DNA of 64,000 nt from Dichetophora obliterata (GCA_963920525.1 OY986436.1:14397467-14461466); one strand, 5' to 3'. Shown: positions 32,019 to 44,649, numbered from the stretch's first letter. The notes: a model not told the origin generated them from the sequence alone. Numbers and translations are program-made.

Positions 32019-33535
32019 ATGTAAGCAACATCACAAGCATCACAATACAACAACAAACAAAGGTTTCCTCTCTTTGTCGCTGGAGCTTATCTTAATATAA
32101 CACGGCAGTCACGTTGTGGAGTTTCTTTCAGTCAAGGCTCATTTATAAGGTAGTGGCACTTGAGAGCGAGCTCGGTCGAACTGTATGGTTACTTTGGGCA
32201 GCTTCTCTAAAAATGAGTTTCCACGCCCCCCTTTAGCCAACCAAAAATCAATGAAAGTACTATATTTTAAACGGATTTGGTGGTATAATACTACGTTTAA
32301 ATTGGGTCATATGACTCATTTGGAAACAGTCATTCAAAAGTGCTTACATTGGTTTTTTTTTTTGCAAAAGTATCTTATTTCGTTTTACAACTGGTTCTTT
32401 GTTTTGTTTTTACTGGTTGATATTGGCGCAGACAACTGTTGTGAACTGTAATGGTAGCGCTACCTTAGTTCACGATATTTTTCTCTGAATGTGTTGCTAC
32501 TCTACACGTCAGAAGTTAGATTAAATTTAATTTGTATGTAAATTTAATTCAATTGCAAAGGTTTCTCACTTAAATTTGCTGCGTTTTTTATGCGTTTATT
32601 AAATTAACAGCGTCAGTAACAGCATCTGACAGTTAAGCAAACAGTTGTGTTCATGTAGCATAGAATTTGTTCGCTCGATTAAAAGGCGTTGGCTACTTTA
32701 TCAGTTTTAGTTAGTGCTACCAAATTTGTACCATTCAGCGAATTTTTACACAACAGTTGCCAACTGTTGTCTGCGCTGAATGCGGCCATTGATGATGATA
32801 TACGTGTATAAAATGATTTGTTATTTGACGTTTTGCTTTATAGTGCATAGCTTTTAGTGTATTCGGTGTTTTTTATCCATTCCAAATTGAATGCGTTCGA
32901 AATAGTTTGTAAAAAGTTTTAAAAACATATCCAATCTCATTTATTTGATCATTTATTTATGAGTTGCATTAAACTGAGAATTTATTTGGGTAATGAGATG
33001 ACTTCGTTTCTCATTTGGCTGAATGGGCTGAAATGAGTAATTGGGCTCAATGTTAACGTAGTATAAAACGAAAAATTTGGTAATTTAGTAAGCACGCTTA
33101 CTTTTCGGGGGCTAAGCGTAGAGTAAAAAGGGTTTGGGTCATATTACACTAAAACTTTTTTATTTAATTTATATGATTACTCTCGTAAACTGTACTAAAA
33201 ATAAGAGTATACCACTTTAGTTTCGCCTACTTTTCAGGGGATAAGCGTGGAGTGAAGCAAAGCGCGCTAGGTTTCAGGTAAATTGAGCTGAAATTTTGGC
33301 AGTCGATTTTTTTCGACTACGAGATGGTTCAAATCATCAAAAATACTATATTTCGGATGGTTTTGGTCTAAACTTAATTTTCCGAATATCACCGAAATTC
33401 ATATATGACTGTAAGGTGGTCTGTGGCTCCTGCGTTTGCTGGAGAATACTTTAGATCAATTAATATGGTAAATAGACAATTAAATGACTTAAAACATAGA
33501 TTAATGTATATGCATAACTTTGCAATGGCTTGAAG
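32019..33535. other. No gene; one small candidate MITE
   Basis: The stretch holds a TIR pair (32426-32776) and a short pair of related blocks, CTTACTTTTCGGGGGCTAAG (near 33099) and CCTACTTTTCAGGGGATAAG (near 33227). No reading frame is convincing. Confidence 0.4.
32426..32776. mobile_element. Candidate 351-bp MITE with GCGCAGACAAC ends
   Basis: GCGCAGACAACTGTTGTG at the left is matched in inverse at the right (CAACTGTTGTCTGCGC), with further inverted blocks inside (GGTAGCGCTACC region and AGTGCTACC). No exact target duplication was found. Confidence 0.4.
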
Positions 33536-33539
33536 TATG

Positions 33540-34300
33540 TGGAAATTGTTTTTCACAGAAATTATTTTTTTTATTGTAAAAAATATAAAAACATTGAAAA
33601 AAATAGTTTATCTAAAAAATAATAGGGGTAGATTTTTATGACTTTTAATGATAGAAACTGATTATTGAATTTTTTGTCAAAACTAAGCAATCTTTGCAGA
33701 TAAATATGTACTATGAAAGAGTGGAGAAAATGGGGGGAAAAATGTACATCAAAAGGAACTTTTGGCCTATTTTTGAGCATAAATTGAGTATTTTAGAGGT
33801 TTTGTGAAAACAATCTAACACATTGAATTTGTGAAGTAATGGTAAATCTCTTCTCATTTCTCTAAATTCACTTAATTGACCTTTCAGACAAAAGAAATTT
33901 GATGAACATAGATTTGAAAATGGCGAAGATGTTTGCTTGCAAATTCAAAAACTGAAATTTCAATCGTTTTTTTTTCATTCTAAGGCTTAAAAATGTGTTA
34001 GTTATATTGAGAAAATCTGTATTTTTCAAGTTATCGAAATAGTTTTTATGACATAATAACTGGAATTTATTTCAATATACTAGATATGCTTACAAAATAT
34101 TTTCGAAAAATCTTTCGTTTGCCGTTATTTTTATCAATCAACGACTATCATAAAAAAATTAAAATCTATAGTTTTAGAGATATAGCCAAAAGTTTGATGT
34201 CATAATAATGGAAATTTATCAAAACTTAAGAAGAATGTATTCATGTTGAAAATCTAAGTAAAAATATAAGTTTTGAAATTATAAATTTAAAAAATTTTTT
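33540..34300 (+). repeat. Dispersed non-coding repeat, copy 1
   Basis: It aligns loosely with 45700-46400 in the same orientation: ACAGAAATTATTT, GATAGAAACTG, AAGCAATNTTTGCA, ATGAAAGAGTG, CTTTCAGACAAA and GNTTGCTTGCAAA recur in order. There is no coding frame. The family is unknown. Confidence 0.55.
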
Positions 34301-34580
34301 ACCCAATTCTTTTATTATCCTGTTATGCAGGATTTTTTGAAAAATTAAAATACAAAAAAGGCCAAGCAATTTTATGTCACCATAACAATTACTGTTTAAA
34401 GAAGGTCATTCCAATTTAATAAAGTAATTTTTTAGTATTTATATAATTCTTAACTATTAAACAAACAAAATTATTTTTATATTTTCATTTGAAGATTGTT
34501 GTATCTGTTTTTTTTAATATTTGAATGTTTTAATTTCAAGATTTTAAATTTTTACTTGTTATTTAATATTTTTATTGCAG

Positions 34581-34633
34581 GCGAAGCAGCGGAGAAGAAG
34601 TCAAATAAGAAGTCTAATAAATATCATATCGTG
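34581..34633 (+). other. Possible 53-bp host exon between good splice sites
   Basis: A pyrimidine-rich run and TTTTTATTGCAG precede GCGAAGCAGCGGAGAAG; GTAATT follows GTG at 34634. The block is richer in GC than its AT-rich surroundings and is open in the frame EAAEKKSNKKSNKYHIV. That frame is the one expected if the exon at 11962-11983 (one base left over) is spliced to it. Identity is unknown and the donor is weak. Confidence 0.25.
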
Positions 34634-34684
34634 GTAATTTTATAACGTAAAAATCTATTCGTCATTCTACGGCAATATAACGTA

Positions 34685-35582
34685 ACCTTTACCCTGTAAC
34701 GTATTTTTTTTTTTTTGTTACGTTCGCTGTAATGAGGGGTCACTCGTGTCTTGCTTTTGGTTTACCTAGTTAAATCGTTTCTAAGGATCTGCCAACAATT
34801 TTATATAATGATTGGTGTTCCTATTCGACGATGAATGGGTCTATTTACTAATTAATTAATTATAAAATAATTATTGCAATAAAAATTATAAAAAAATAAT
34901 TTTTTCAAAAAGCTTCCAATTTTTAAGAATTTTAGTAAAGTAAATAAGACCACGAAGAAAATAAGCTTAAATACTATATACTATACATTACATAAATGTA
35001 TTATATATTTTATAAATATATTATATATTTTATAAATATTATATAAAAATCTATATAATATTTATTATATAGTAATACAATAATATTATATAAAAATACA
35101 TATATATATTTTATATATTATATAAAAAACAAAAAAAAAATGATATAAGATTCTTAATTTTTTAACCACCAAATTTGCTTTTTTTAAGGTAGGAAAAATT
35201 TTTATTTTAGGGTTTAAGTTCACTAGTAGGTAGTTTATTTTTTTCAATAAAAATTAAAAAAAAATTATTTAATATTTAAATTTAACAAAAATTTTATATA
35301 AATTATAAGAATAATTTTTCACTAAATAAGAGTAAAAACTTTTTTTTTAATTTTAACAAAAGTTCGCTTTAGTGTGGGGTCAGTTGTGTCTTTTTTAAAA
35401 GTCAAACGCTCCCTACTTAGCAACGACCGAACATAAACTGATGAAATAAATGCCAAATGTGAGCGCCCCTACTAAATTTTTTTTCTTGCGAAGTAAATGT
35501 CTTTATCGTTACGTGCTCACGAGATATACACCTAACAAGAAATCACCTGGCCACGAGTGACTGCACGTTATGGGGTAAAGGT
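34685..35582. mobile_element. TIR element with AACCTTTACCC ends
   Basis: Left AACCTTTACCCTGTAACGT and the complement of the right end, AACCTTTACCCCATAACGT, are inverted repeats; a second inverted pair is GTCACTCGTG near 34740 and CACGAGTGAC near 35556. TTAA borders the right end, GTAA the left, so a TTAA target is possible. The interior is extremely AT-rich with (TA)n runs around 34985-35130. Confidence 0.5.
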
Positions 35583-35639
35583 TAAGTGCCTTTTACATTT
35601 TTTTTTTTAATAATTAATTGTGATCTCTTCTTTGAATTC

Positions 35640-35965
35640 TTACATGATTTGAATGATTTAAATAGCTGATGAGAAAGATATTCATGTAATCTCAACAATA
35701 TAATTCATTCCAACAAGTGTCAAATCTTATAAGACTTAAACAGTGGGTTGGTCATAGCTTAATCACTCAAGACTACTGAAGATGGATGTTTAGCTTCTTC
35801 CAAAACAGTCTGCATAATCTGCTATGTGATTGAATCTACACAGAGTTTTTTGTTTTTTTTTTGTTGCCTTCTTGAAAACTTACTTGATCTTAAAAGCTTA
35901 TAACAAAATTCATGTTAAAATTGAAAGCATAGATCACAATTAATTATTATCAAAACAAATTTAAT
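35640..35965 (-). mobile_element. Foldback-type element, copy 1 (partial)
   Basis: In inverse orientation it matches 41240-41480: GGTCATAGCTTAATCACTCA, the ACTACTGAAGA block and TTGTTGCCTTCTTGAAAACT. Copies at 41217-41940 and 48311-48716 share a terminal motif, GAGCTTTAGATCAAG. No coding capacity. Confidence 0.55.
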
Positions 35966-38900
35966 TTGTACTCAGCTGAGTCTTAAATATAATTATAGTA
36001 ACAACTGTGTGCTGGCTGTGTAAATTATATCAAATTATTTCATACGTTGTAATAAAACAGTAACACAGTGTTACAGTGTTAAGATATAAGATAGTTTATC
36101 TTACTTCTTGCTGAAAATTTCAGAAATCAGTTATTATAAATTCTATGTAACATCAGTAGAAAGGCCAAAAAAAAAAACGATTATTAATAAAGGAAATAAA
36201 TAGAACAACAGTAGCTGTTTACATAATTATATATAGTTTTTGTTGGTATATGTGAAGCAATATTAAAGGAAATCAGCAAAACTGTCAAAATGTCAGTGTA
36301 AATTATTTTTAACACTCTTCTAAAAGTCACTTCCTAAGCAACACAATAAAACAGGATATAAATGCAAACTTCCACACACACTAACTCATACTAAATCTCC
36401 AATACAGCAAAAACAAACATAAGGAAGAACACATACTAACTTTTGGGTAGCAGAAAAACAACCAAAACCTTGACTTAGTCTCTAAGGTATCGAAAACAAA
36501 TCAAACCAAACAACAACAACAAAAATTATATAAGTAGGCTTATCAGGGTATTATTTCAATCACATACCAAAGAGCTCTGTTTATAGAGCGCTTGAAGTTA
36601 CAACCTGTTGTGATTTTTTTTTTGGTTTTTTTTTTGTGTCTTTATCTTTCGTTTGCTGGTTCTGATTGAATGTGGTGCTGCTGCTAGATAAAAAAATCCA
36701 ATAAAACACATGTTTGACAAATACAAACCGCAAACTGACAGCTTACAAATAAAAACAACAACAACAATATCGAAAGAGAAAGCATCAACAGTTAAGCCCA
36801 TCAGTCATACATGCTGCCAAATGCTCGTAAATATATGTGTTTGTGTGTATGTTGGCACATATCCTTAACTGCTTTGAGCTATAAAATAAAAGTGCAAAAG
36901 AAAAACAAAAAAAAAAACTGAACAAGCAAGGATAAGAAAAAAGCTGACGTTAATCACTGTAGACAGCTTAAATGTGTAGGTGATGAGTTTTTGTTGTTGT
37001 TGTTTTTGTTTTTGTTGTAGTTATTGTTGTTGATGATGTTGATATTGTTGTGCTTACATAAAAAGGTATAAATACAATATAGTATATGCTTATTTATCTA
37101 TCAGGTGAGTGTCAGTGTGTGTTTGTGAGTATGTGCGTTTGTGTGGCTATGTTTACTTTTGCTGCGTGATAGGCTTCAGTTGATGTTTCAAACAAAAGTT
37201 TATAGGCCATTTTCATTGGAATAATATAACTTAAGTTTTTCGTGATAAGTTTTTATTTAACTTTTATTTTTATATTTCTTCTTGTGCATATAAAAAATAC
37301 CGGTAAAAACAAATAACACATTATTTTAGTTTGTGACGTTTAAAGACTTCTCTTTGCTTTGATAAAACACATATCTCTTGCTGAAATCAAAAAATTCAGT
37401 AAAACTTCTATACAAAAACTGAGTTAAATGATACTCATACGCCACGAAACACATTTTTGTTTGTCTCAGCCACGTCTACTTGATATCAGCTAAAATCTTG
37501 TTTATAGCACAAAAGATAAAAAGTTGACAGCATTTTTTTTAAAATTGCCATATATTTTTCCTGTACTACACGACACATGAGTTACTCGATTTCATCGCAG
37601 GCTTTTATTATTTTTTTTAATGTTATTGAATGAACAAAATAATTTTGCTTACACAGCGCTTGTATTCCACTGATTTGCCATTATTTAATAACTAATATTA
37701 TCGTAGTCAACAAAACCAAACATGCTTACATAAATGCTCACAACAACAGCAACACGACCCACTAAAATATTGACATGCATTCATTTTAAATTCCTGATAA
37801 GTTATTCAAACATTTCAAACACGCAGCTTTGTCAAAAGTTGAGAGCTTAAATATTTACTAAATATTGACTGAACATTAACCAAAATTACAAAATATTTTC
37901 ATAAAATGTCCTTTTTTTCACCTGTGCAAAAAACTTGATTGAGCTTTTTTTATATATATATTTTAATATAATAAATCTAAAAAAAATCTTTTCAATTGTT
38001 TTGAAAATCAACGCACAAAAAGTGTTGCTTTGTGGTATTCTAAAATTAAAAATGAAATGTGATTGATATGACTTTGAAAAAAAAAACTGAAATCACGTAC
38101 AAAGCTTTGGTTTATTTGGATAAAAACTTAATACGAGTTTTTAAAATTCCACCAAATTTACTTATTAGTTTTTATATTTGTTGTTTAATGTTATTTTCGT
38201 TTATTTTATATTAATAATTTTCTGATGAGGATAGAATAATAGTTTAAGCTATTAATTCAAGTAAATCATATTAAAGTGTAAACAAATTTTTATTTTCAAA
38301 GCAAGAATAACATTAATTATATAGAAATATTTAAAGCATTTTAATTTTTAACTAACTGCTTCAACATTACCTTGTCTCTTTATGAAAAAATATGTGTTTT
38401 TATTAAAATTAAGTTAGTTGGTACAATATGTAAAATCTGTATCGTAATGCAAGTGGATTTACAATATTTTTTGTTTTTACATTTGCTGCAAAATTTAGTA
38501 AATTTATTTGTACTTTCACTCTTGATTAGCGACGCATATTGTTTTCTTATTGTCATAAAAAGGAAAAAATCAATTTTCAAGAAAGCACAGAAATGTTTTT
38601 CTTCAACACTTCAACCAAAAAAAAAATTACAAAGGTTTGCTAATTTTTTATTTCATTTGGTAACAATGAAAGCTTTGAAAGTCCAATGTTAGAAAAAACT
38701 GAAAATTTTTAGCAAAACAAAATAAAATTTTGGTCCAACTTTCGAATCCTCTTTCATATAATAACTTTCGAATTTTAATTTTAAGTGAAACCCTCATTAG
38801 TAAAGCATATTTTAAATGAAATTAAAAAATTTTTCGGGGTTTGTTTTCATTGCAGCTTTCTCTTTACGCCTATTTTCAAAGTGACAGTGATTGTTCAAGT

Positions 38901-39118
38901 GAGAAAAAGTACTTTGCTGAAAATTTGCTGAAAGTAGGTTTTTTAATATAATAAATAGGTCCTAACTGCAACTTCTAGCAATTATAAAAGAAATTTTGTT
39001 TATTAAAGTAGCATATTCTATGAAAATTGTCGCTTTCGTCTCAGCATAGCTTCAAATGAAAGATAAACCTGGCTGCATTGAAAATGTGTTATGCTTTGTC
39101 AAAACTTGTTCGGAGATA
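35966..39118. other. Long non-coding stretch with simple repeats
   Basis: It contains TTG-rich tracts (36988-37050), CA/TG runs (36370-36385 and 37105-37145), A-rich runs and no recognisable transposon end. A 106-codon frame at 38372-38692 is AT-driven and has no motif. This is the best candidate for ordinary intronic DNA in the window. Confidence 0.45.
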
Positions 39119-39289
39119 AATTACAAAGAGACTAAATGAGTAGAAGAGGTCCAGGTTCAGAGAGCCGCTTTTCTCACTCAGTTTCAAGTACCTTTGCAAG
39201 AGCTGTCCTGAACTGAAATGACTCTTCTCAAGTATTTGTCACAATTTTCCTTTTCTGTTCTTAGAACAGCTAAAATGTAAGAAATTGCT

Positions 39290-40140
39290 GTGTGCACAAG
39301 CGAGCTAAGAATAGGTTCGCTTTTTTAATTGAACTTTCTTGTTTTTTCATATGTCAAATCGTATTGAATCGAATTTATGACAGGCTGCAAATTAGTTGCT
39401 TTGAAATTGCAAATAAATTCGCGATATTTTTTTAATTTTATTGAAGTGGTTTAAGTGAAATTAAAAAGTATAATATATACATACATATTATAATTATAAT
39501 TTCATAAATTAATAAATAAAAACCAAAATATCAATTAAATATTTCTGTTTATATTTTCGTTTCTCAACTTTTCAGCTGTGTGCACAAGCGGGCTAGGAAT
39601 AGCTCGCTTAATTCTGCTTTCCCGTTTCTTCCCATTCCAAAATCGTATACAATCGATTGCTGCAAGTTACTTTTGATAAGTTCGCGATCATTTAATAATT
39701 TTAGTGAAGTGATTTTAGTCATATTAAAAAGTGATTTATTTCATATTTATGTGTTAATAGCAATTATAATTTTGCAAAATAATAAATACAAGATGTGAAA
39801 AAACCCTTTGTTTACATTTTCGTTTCCAACTTTTCATCAGTGTGCACAAGCGAGCTAGGAATAGCTCGCTTAATTCTGCTTTGCTGTTTCTTCCCATTCC
39901 AAAATCGTATACAATTGATTGCTGCAAGTTACTTTTGGCAAATTCACGATCATTTAATAATTTTTAATTAAATGAAGGAAAAGTGATTTATTTAAGTAAA
40001 GCATATCCATGTATTGAAACTATAATTTTATAAATTAATAAAAAATAAATAAAAACCCAAATATGAGATAATGAAAAAAGCGATTTGTTTACATTTTGTT
40101 TGTCAACATATCGACTGTGTGCACAAGCGAGGTAGTAATA
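39290..40140 (+). repeat. Four tandem units (about 263-284 bp) in the left arm
   Basis: Units start with GTGTGCACAAGCGAGCTAGG at about 39293, 39577, 39840 and 40118. The second and third are closest (shared TCTTCCCATTCCAAAATCGT). Complementary motif copies lie at about 43604, 44166 and 44438 in the right arm. Confidence 0.8.
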
Positions 40141-41216
40141 GTTTCATTCGTTTTGAAGTTTCTTTTTCCTTTTTCATCTTATCAGGATCTAATCGGAATT
40201 TACCAATTTTTTGACTACATTTGTTAAATTGGAAAAATAGCATAACAAAGACATATTTTCAAATTTATGAATGAAAGTACAAGTTGACTGCTTCTTATAT
40301 AAGTGCTTAGTTACCAAATTTATTTTGTTTCTAGCTGGACATTTTTGTTGTGATTTTTTTGTAGCTATATTTTGGTTGCTGCTGCAAGAAGATATTTCAT
40401 TAGCCGAGTAGAAAAACGGAATTCTGACTCGGCTTATGAATTATTGCTTATGATTTATTTAGAATATGTCTATTAGGAAATAAAAATGAAATTAAATAAG
40501 ATTCCCAGTATTCTCCTATTAATTTTAAAAATCTTTATAAAAAATATAAAAGAAAATAAAATTTGAAGTACTTACTTTTCCTTTATCAACAAACCTTATG
40601 TATTCCCCGTTAAAAATAAAATTTCGAAAAGAATTGAACTTTTTATCTTATTATTTATAATATAATAATATGCTTATTACATAATATAATAACTTATAAA
40701 CTAAATTTATCTCTCTTATAATTTAATATAATAATTTAAAATCTAAGCGGATATCTTATTATATAATATAATAAGGTATGAACTCTTATTATTTATTATT
40801 TAATATTAATATTTTAAATGTTTTACACTTTAAATCATTGTTGATTTTAAATACAAATTCTGGTTGTTTGTATTTAAAATCAAGAATGATTTAAGCTATC
40901 AAACATTAAGAATTTGTATTTTTATCATAGAAAATCAACATAATAAATAACAAGGTCTTATAGAAAAACAATAATTTTTTATATATATTTTCTTGTTCTT
41001 TCAAATTGCTAACTCTTTATTGCTAAATAACGACACTTTAAATTTTAAAAATAAATTAAAACACTTTTTGCTTAGAAAGTAATACTTTATTTATTTGCAC
41101 AAAATATTTTGTTTACATAAATATTTATATATTTCTGGGAATATAACATTGCTTTTAATATAATAATTCATGATTAATGTAGTCTAATAACTCTCCACAA
41201 AGTTGTTAACTTTTCT

Positions 41217-41940
41217 TTTAATTAGTTTTTATGATCTATTGAATAATTACATGAATTAAGATTGTGAGCTTTAGATCAAGTGAGTTTTCAAGAAGGCAAC
41301 AACAACTCTGTATAGAGTCAATCACTTAGCTGACTAGAAATCGATTTCGGAAATCGCTACATATTCCTCTTCAGTAGTCTTTGAGTGATTAAGCTGTGAT
41401 CAACTCACTGTTTAAACTAGCATATGAATGTTCAGATCCTCTAATTCATTCTCATGAATTATATGGCTGCTAATCATATGACACTTCAAAGCAGTAGGCC
41501 ATTTTAGATCACCGCCATCAACTCTATCAAGGGTTGCCATCTGTTCTAGTTGCTTCTTCATTTATTTCAATATTCATTGGTGTTCGATTGTTTGTCGAAA
41601 TGCACCATAGAAATGAAACGAGTTTTTGCTTCGCCAGAAGCTAGTGTTCTAACTGAAAGGTGGCTATTTTCACAACCAAATGTTCAATTACACATGACTT
41701 TGACCGAAAAATCGATCAATTATTAGATTATTTAATTAATTTGACATTAATTAAACTTATTTGGCCGTGCTCTGCCATAGTTAAGTTAATTAGTTTTTAT
41801 GATCTATTGAATAAATTCATGAATTAAGATTGTGAGCTTTAGATCAAGTGAGTTTTCAAGAAGTTTAAACAGAGTTGTTGTTGTTGTTGTTGTTGTTGCC
41901 TTCTTGAAAACTCACTTGATCTAAAGCTCACTTTTCTTTT
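41217..41940 (+). mobile_element. Foldback-type element, copy 2
   Basis: A 74-base block (TAGTTTTTATGATCTATTGA ... GAGCTTTAGATCAAGTGAG) is repeated directly at about 41222 and 41793. Right after the second copy, a 32-base inverted repeat surrounds a (TTG)n run (41878-41907). The interior (41575-41680) matches copy 3 (CGCCAGAAGCTAGTGTTCTA). It lies between the THAP ORF and the left arm of the larger element. Confidence 0.65.
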
Positions 41941-42649
41941 AATTATTAACACTTTTTATTACAATTTAATTCATTTTCTTAAAGAAAGAAACGAAAAATT
42001 AAACACTTAGCTTTTACCAATCCTGAGATATGATCAATTCTGCAGAAGCATTTTCATGGGTTAATATATACCCAAAATTACAAAAATACCCAAACGCGGT
42101 TAATGGGTTAAAAATATTAAAAAATTTGTTTATAAGAATTTCGACTTAAATTAAAAGTTTTCTATATGACCTTATATTTCTATAATTATTTTTCTAGAAC
42201 ACGTAGCAATGCTTTTTTAACAATATATACATATTAGTTCTCATTATCTCGCTCGTTTAAATATCAATATTCTTTTATAAAAATTTTACTTCTTCTGTTT
42301 TATAAAGCAACAAAAAATTCGGTACATAATTCGTTACTATTGTAACGTACTCATATTGTTGTCATGGTTTTCACTTAATATAGTGCTATTTATTTACTAC
42401 GCGAATAAAAAAAATTATTAAAAATTAGACTGTAACATTCTATTTTTTAATATTTATTCGTACAAATCGTCCGTAAAGCCAGTTTGAAAATGCCCATATA
42501 AACATATAATGTAGCATGAATTCAGTAAAGAAGTGAAATTTCTTAAGCATCTCAAAATGAAAAGAAATACAATACAAAATAATTTTGTTTTCTAATTAAC
42601 TTTTAAATAAATTTCATCTAAGGAGTTTCATCTCAAAACATTAAATATT

Positions 42650-42910
42650 TTATAATTTACCAAGACATAGAGTCGGAATTGCACTCAGTTTTAGGCGTTT
42701 TTTGCCCACACAGGACAGATCAAAATGACGCGTGCAAGTCCTAGAGTTAGAATTAACTTGGAACGCTTCGAAATCTAAATTTTTGCACCACTTCGCAAAC
42801 AAATTGGGTTGCGTTTTTGAAAACCGGAATAAAGCTAATCCGTCACCATCCTTGATTCCCGGACAACTTTTAATTGAGCAATTCAACAAATAGTTTGCTG
42901 CTGCAGACAT
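42650..42910 (-). CDS. THAP-domain N-terminus of a P-type transposase (partial)
   Basis: The 86-residue frame carries the C2CH THAP pattern: NCSIKSCPGI, LFRFSKTQPNLFAKWCKNL, RTCTRHFD and SAIPTL (an AVPT-like motif). THAP domains bind DNA sequence-specifically and form the N-terminus of P-element transposases. The frame ends shortly after CLG at a possible GTAAAT splice donor (about 42656). No downstream transposase body is visible between 42650 and the foldback element, so the rest was probably deleted. The zinc ligands appear intact. A second candidate host family would be Kolobok, which also has THAP domains. Confidence 0.75.
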   Translation of the reverse strand: MSAAANYLLNCSIKSCPGIKDGDGLALFRFSKTQPNLFAKWCKNLDFEAFQVNSNSRTCTRHFDLSCVGKKRLKLSAIPTLCLGKL

Positions 42911-43014
42911 ATTTTTATCAAAATTGATACAAAAGCAAAAGCAAAATATCTACGCAATCGAACTAGATTCTTTGGCATTCAAAGTATCTATGACAAGAAT
43001 TGCAAGTAAAGCTT

Positions 43015-43108
43015 GGTACAGCCACCTGCAATAGATCTTGCAGCTTTTTTGTACGTTTTCCTGTACACAATATCTAGGAAATGCAGATCTATTGCAGGTG
43101 GCTGTACC
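43015..43108. repeat. Perfect 24-bp inverted repeat upstream of the THAP ORF
   Basis: 43015-43038 (GGTACAGCCACCTGCAATAG plus ATCT) is exactly complementary to 43085-43108, with a 46-base loop. A direct repeat overlaps it: ATAGATCTTGCAGCTTTTTT and ATAGATCTAGCAACTTTTCT, each followed by CTGTAC- or CTGTATG-type sequence. It lies about 105 bases upstream of the ORF start on the minus strand. Confidence 0.85.
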
Positions 43109-43670
43109 AATAGATCTAGCAACTTTTCTGTACGCTTGTCTGTATGCGCCAATAATAGCGATAATGATGACCATCGTTATGATAATTATTATTATGATCA
43201 ACTGTGCGTTTTATATGGTAAAAAGCTTTTTTGTTTATAAAGGTATTTATAATATTTAAATTATATATTTTTAAATATAGTAATGTAATTATACTAAATG
43301 TAGGTATATAATTGAAACTTAAATAAATCGTATACAAATATAGAATAGAAAATAATACTGTTTTTTTTTTCTTAAATAAAATTTCTCTTAAGCAAAGAAA
43401 ACTGTAAAAAAATTAAATTTCCATAACATTACAATATCTGCAAAGCTTTGCAATGATATGGACAAGCAAATATTCTGCATTGGTAAAAAATCTGCTTGGC
43501 TTTATTTCGTTGATAATTCCTTCAATTTACCAATTTAGCCAAAAAATTTGCAGCTTTGCTATCGGTTCTAATAAGAATAAAAAGGATATAAAAAATAAAG
43601 ATATTCCTAGCTCGCTTGTGCACACAGGTTTAAATTGGTAAACAAACATTTTTTTAAGCTAACTTCGGTG

Positions 43671-44048
43671 CAAGGTTGCTAGTAAAAATTCAGAATAATT
43701 CCCACGTAAATGAACTTTTCCCCACAGCGATATACAGAATCCCATATGCATTAAAAAACTCTTACAAGAAATTCTATACTCATTAAAAAATACCACAACA
43801 AATTCATATATGCATAAAAAATAATAAATTCAGAAACAATAATGCAATAATTATCAATAATAGTAATAGTATTCAAAAACCATGCAATTAAAAAAAAACC
43901 ACTCTGAATTCATACGCCAATTAAATAATACCACAATCGATTAAAAAATAAACTAGGAATTCCCAAAAAAACCAATTTCCAACGAGAATTAAAAATTACA
44001 ACGAATTCGATTTTTCCCAAATTACTGGCAACCTTGCTGGCAACCTTG
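43671..44048. mobile_element. MITE family A, copy 2
   Basis: It begins CAAGGTTGCTAGTAAAAATT and ends with the terminal 12-mer CTGGCAACCTTG twice in tandem (44025-44036 and 44037-44048). CTTCGGTG on the left and CTTCGGTC on the right form an 8-bp duplication with one change. It interrupts the right arm of the long-arm element, so it is younger. Confidence 0.8.
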
Positions 44049-44649
44049 CTTCGGTCATCTGTTTTTTTTTTTTTTGATAATTTGGTAAAAAAACAATTTG
44101 GAGATTTCACCTAGATTCTGATAAGATGAAAAAGGAAAAAGAAACTTCAAAACGAACGAAACTATTCCTACCTCGCTTGTGCACACAGTCGATATGTTGA
44201 CAAACAAAATGTAAACAAATCGTTTCATTATATCATATTTGGGTTTGTATTTATTAATTTATATTATAATTTCAATATATGACTGTGAAATATGAAATAA
44301 ATTAATTTTCCTTCATATAATTAAAAATCATTAAAATTTCGTGAATATAACAAAACTAATTTGCAGCCTGACATACATACGATTCAATACGATTTGACAT
44401 GTGAAAAAACAAGAAAGTTCAATGAAATAAGCGAACCTATTCCTAGCTTGCTTGTGCACACAGGAATATATTACATTTTAGCTGTTTTAAGAACAGAAAA
44501 CGAAAATTGTGACAAAAACATTGAGAAAAGTAATTTCAGTTTGGGACAACTCTTGCAAAGGTACTTGAAACTGAGTGAGAAAAGGTGGCTCTGAACCTGG
44601 ACCTCTTCTACTCATTTAGTCTCTTTGTAAATTACATCCAACTTAAAAT

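Larger units (their letters stand above)
39119..44633. mobile_element. Long-inverted-arm element with THAP ORF (Galileo/P-superfamily-like)
   Basis: TTACAAAGAGACTAAATGAG at 39119 and its complement ending at 44633 open inverted arms of about 1 kb. They share TAGAAGAGGTCCAGGTTCAG, CTCACTCAGTTTCAAGTACC and several TGTGCACAAGCGAGCTAGGA units. Arms differ in tandem copy number (four units left, three right). Between them lie a THAP-domain ORF (42650-42910), a foldback element and a MITE. Foldback-like long TIRs plus a THAP transposase are the traits of Galileo in the P superfamily; the assignment is inference. No matching TSD was found. Confidence 0.65.

Noticed and set aside
38372..38692. 106-codon plus-strand frame
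   Set aside because: Composition follows the AT-rich background (Lys, Phe, Leu, Ile); no domain or splice context.
43013..43337. Overlapping frames on both strands near the hairpin
   Set aside because: They are short, rich in AT triplets and mutually antisense; the inverted repeat explains their similarity.
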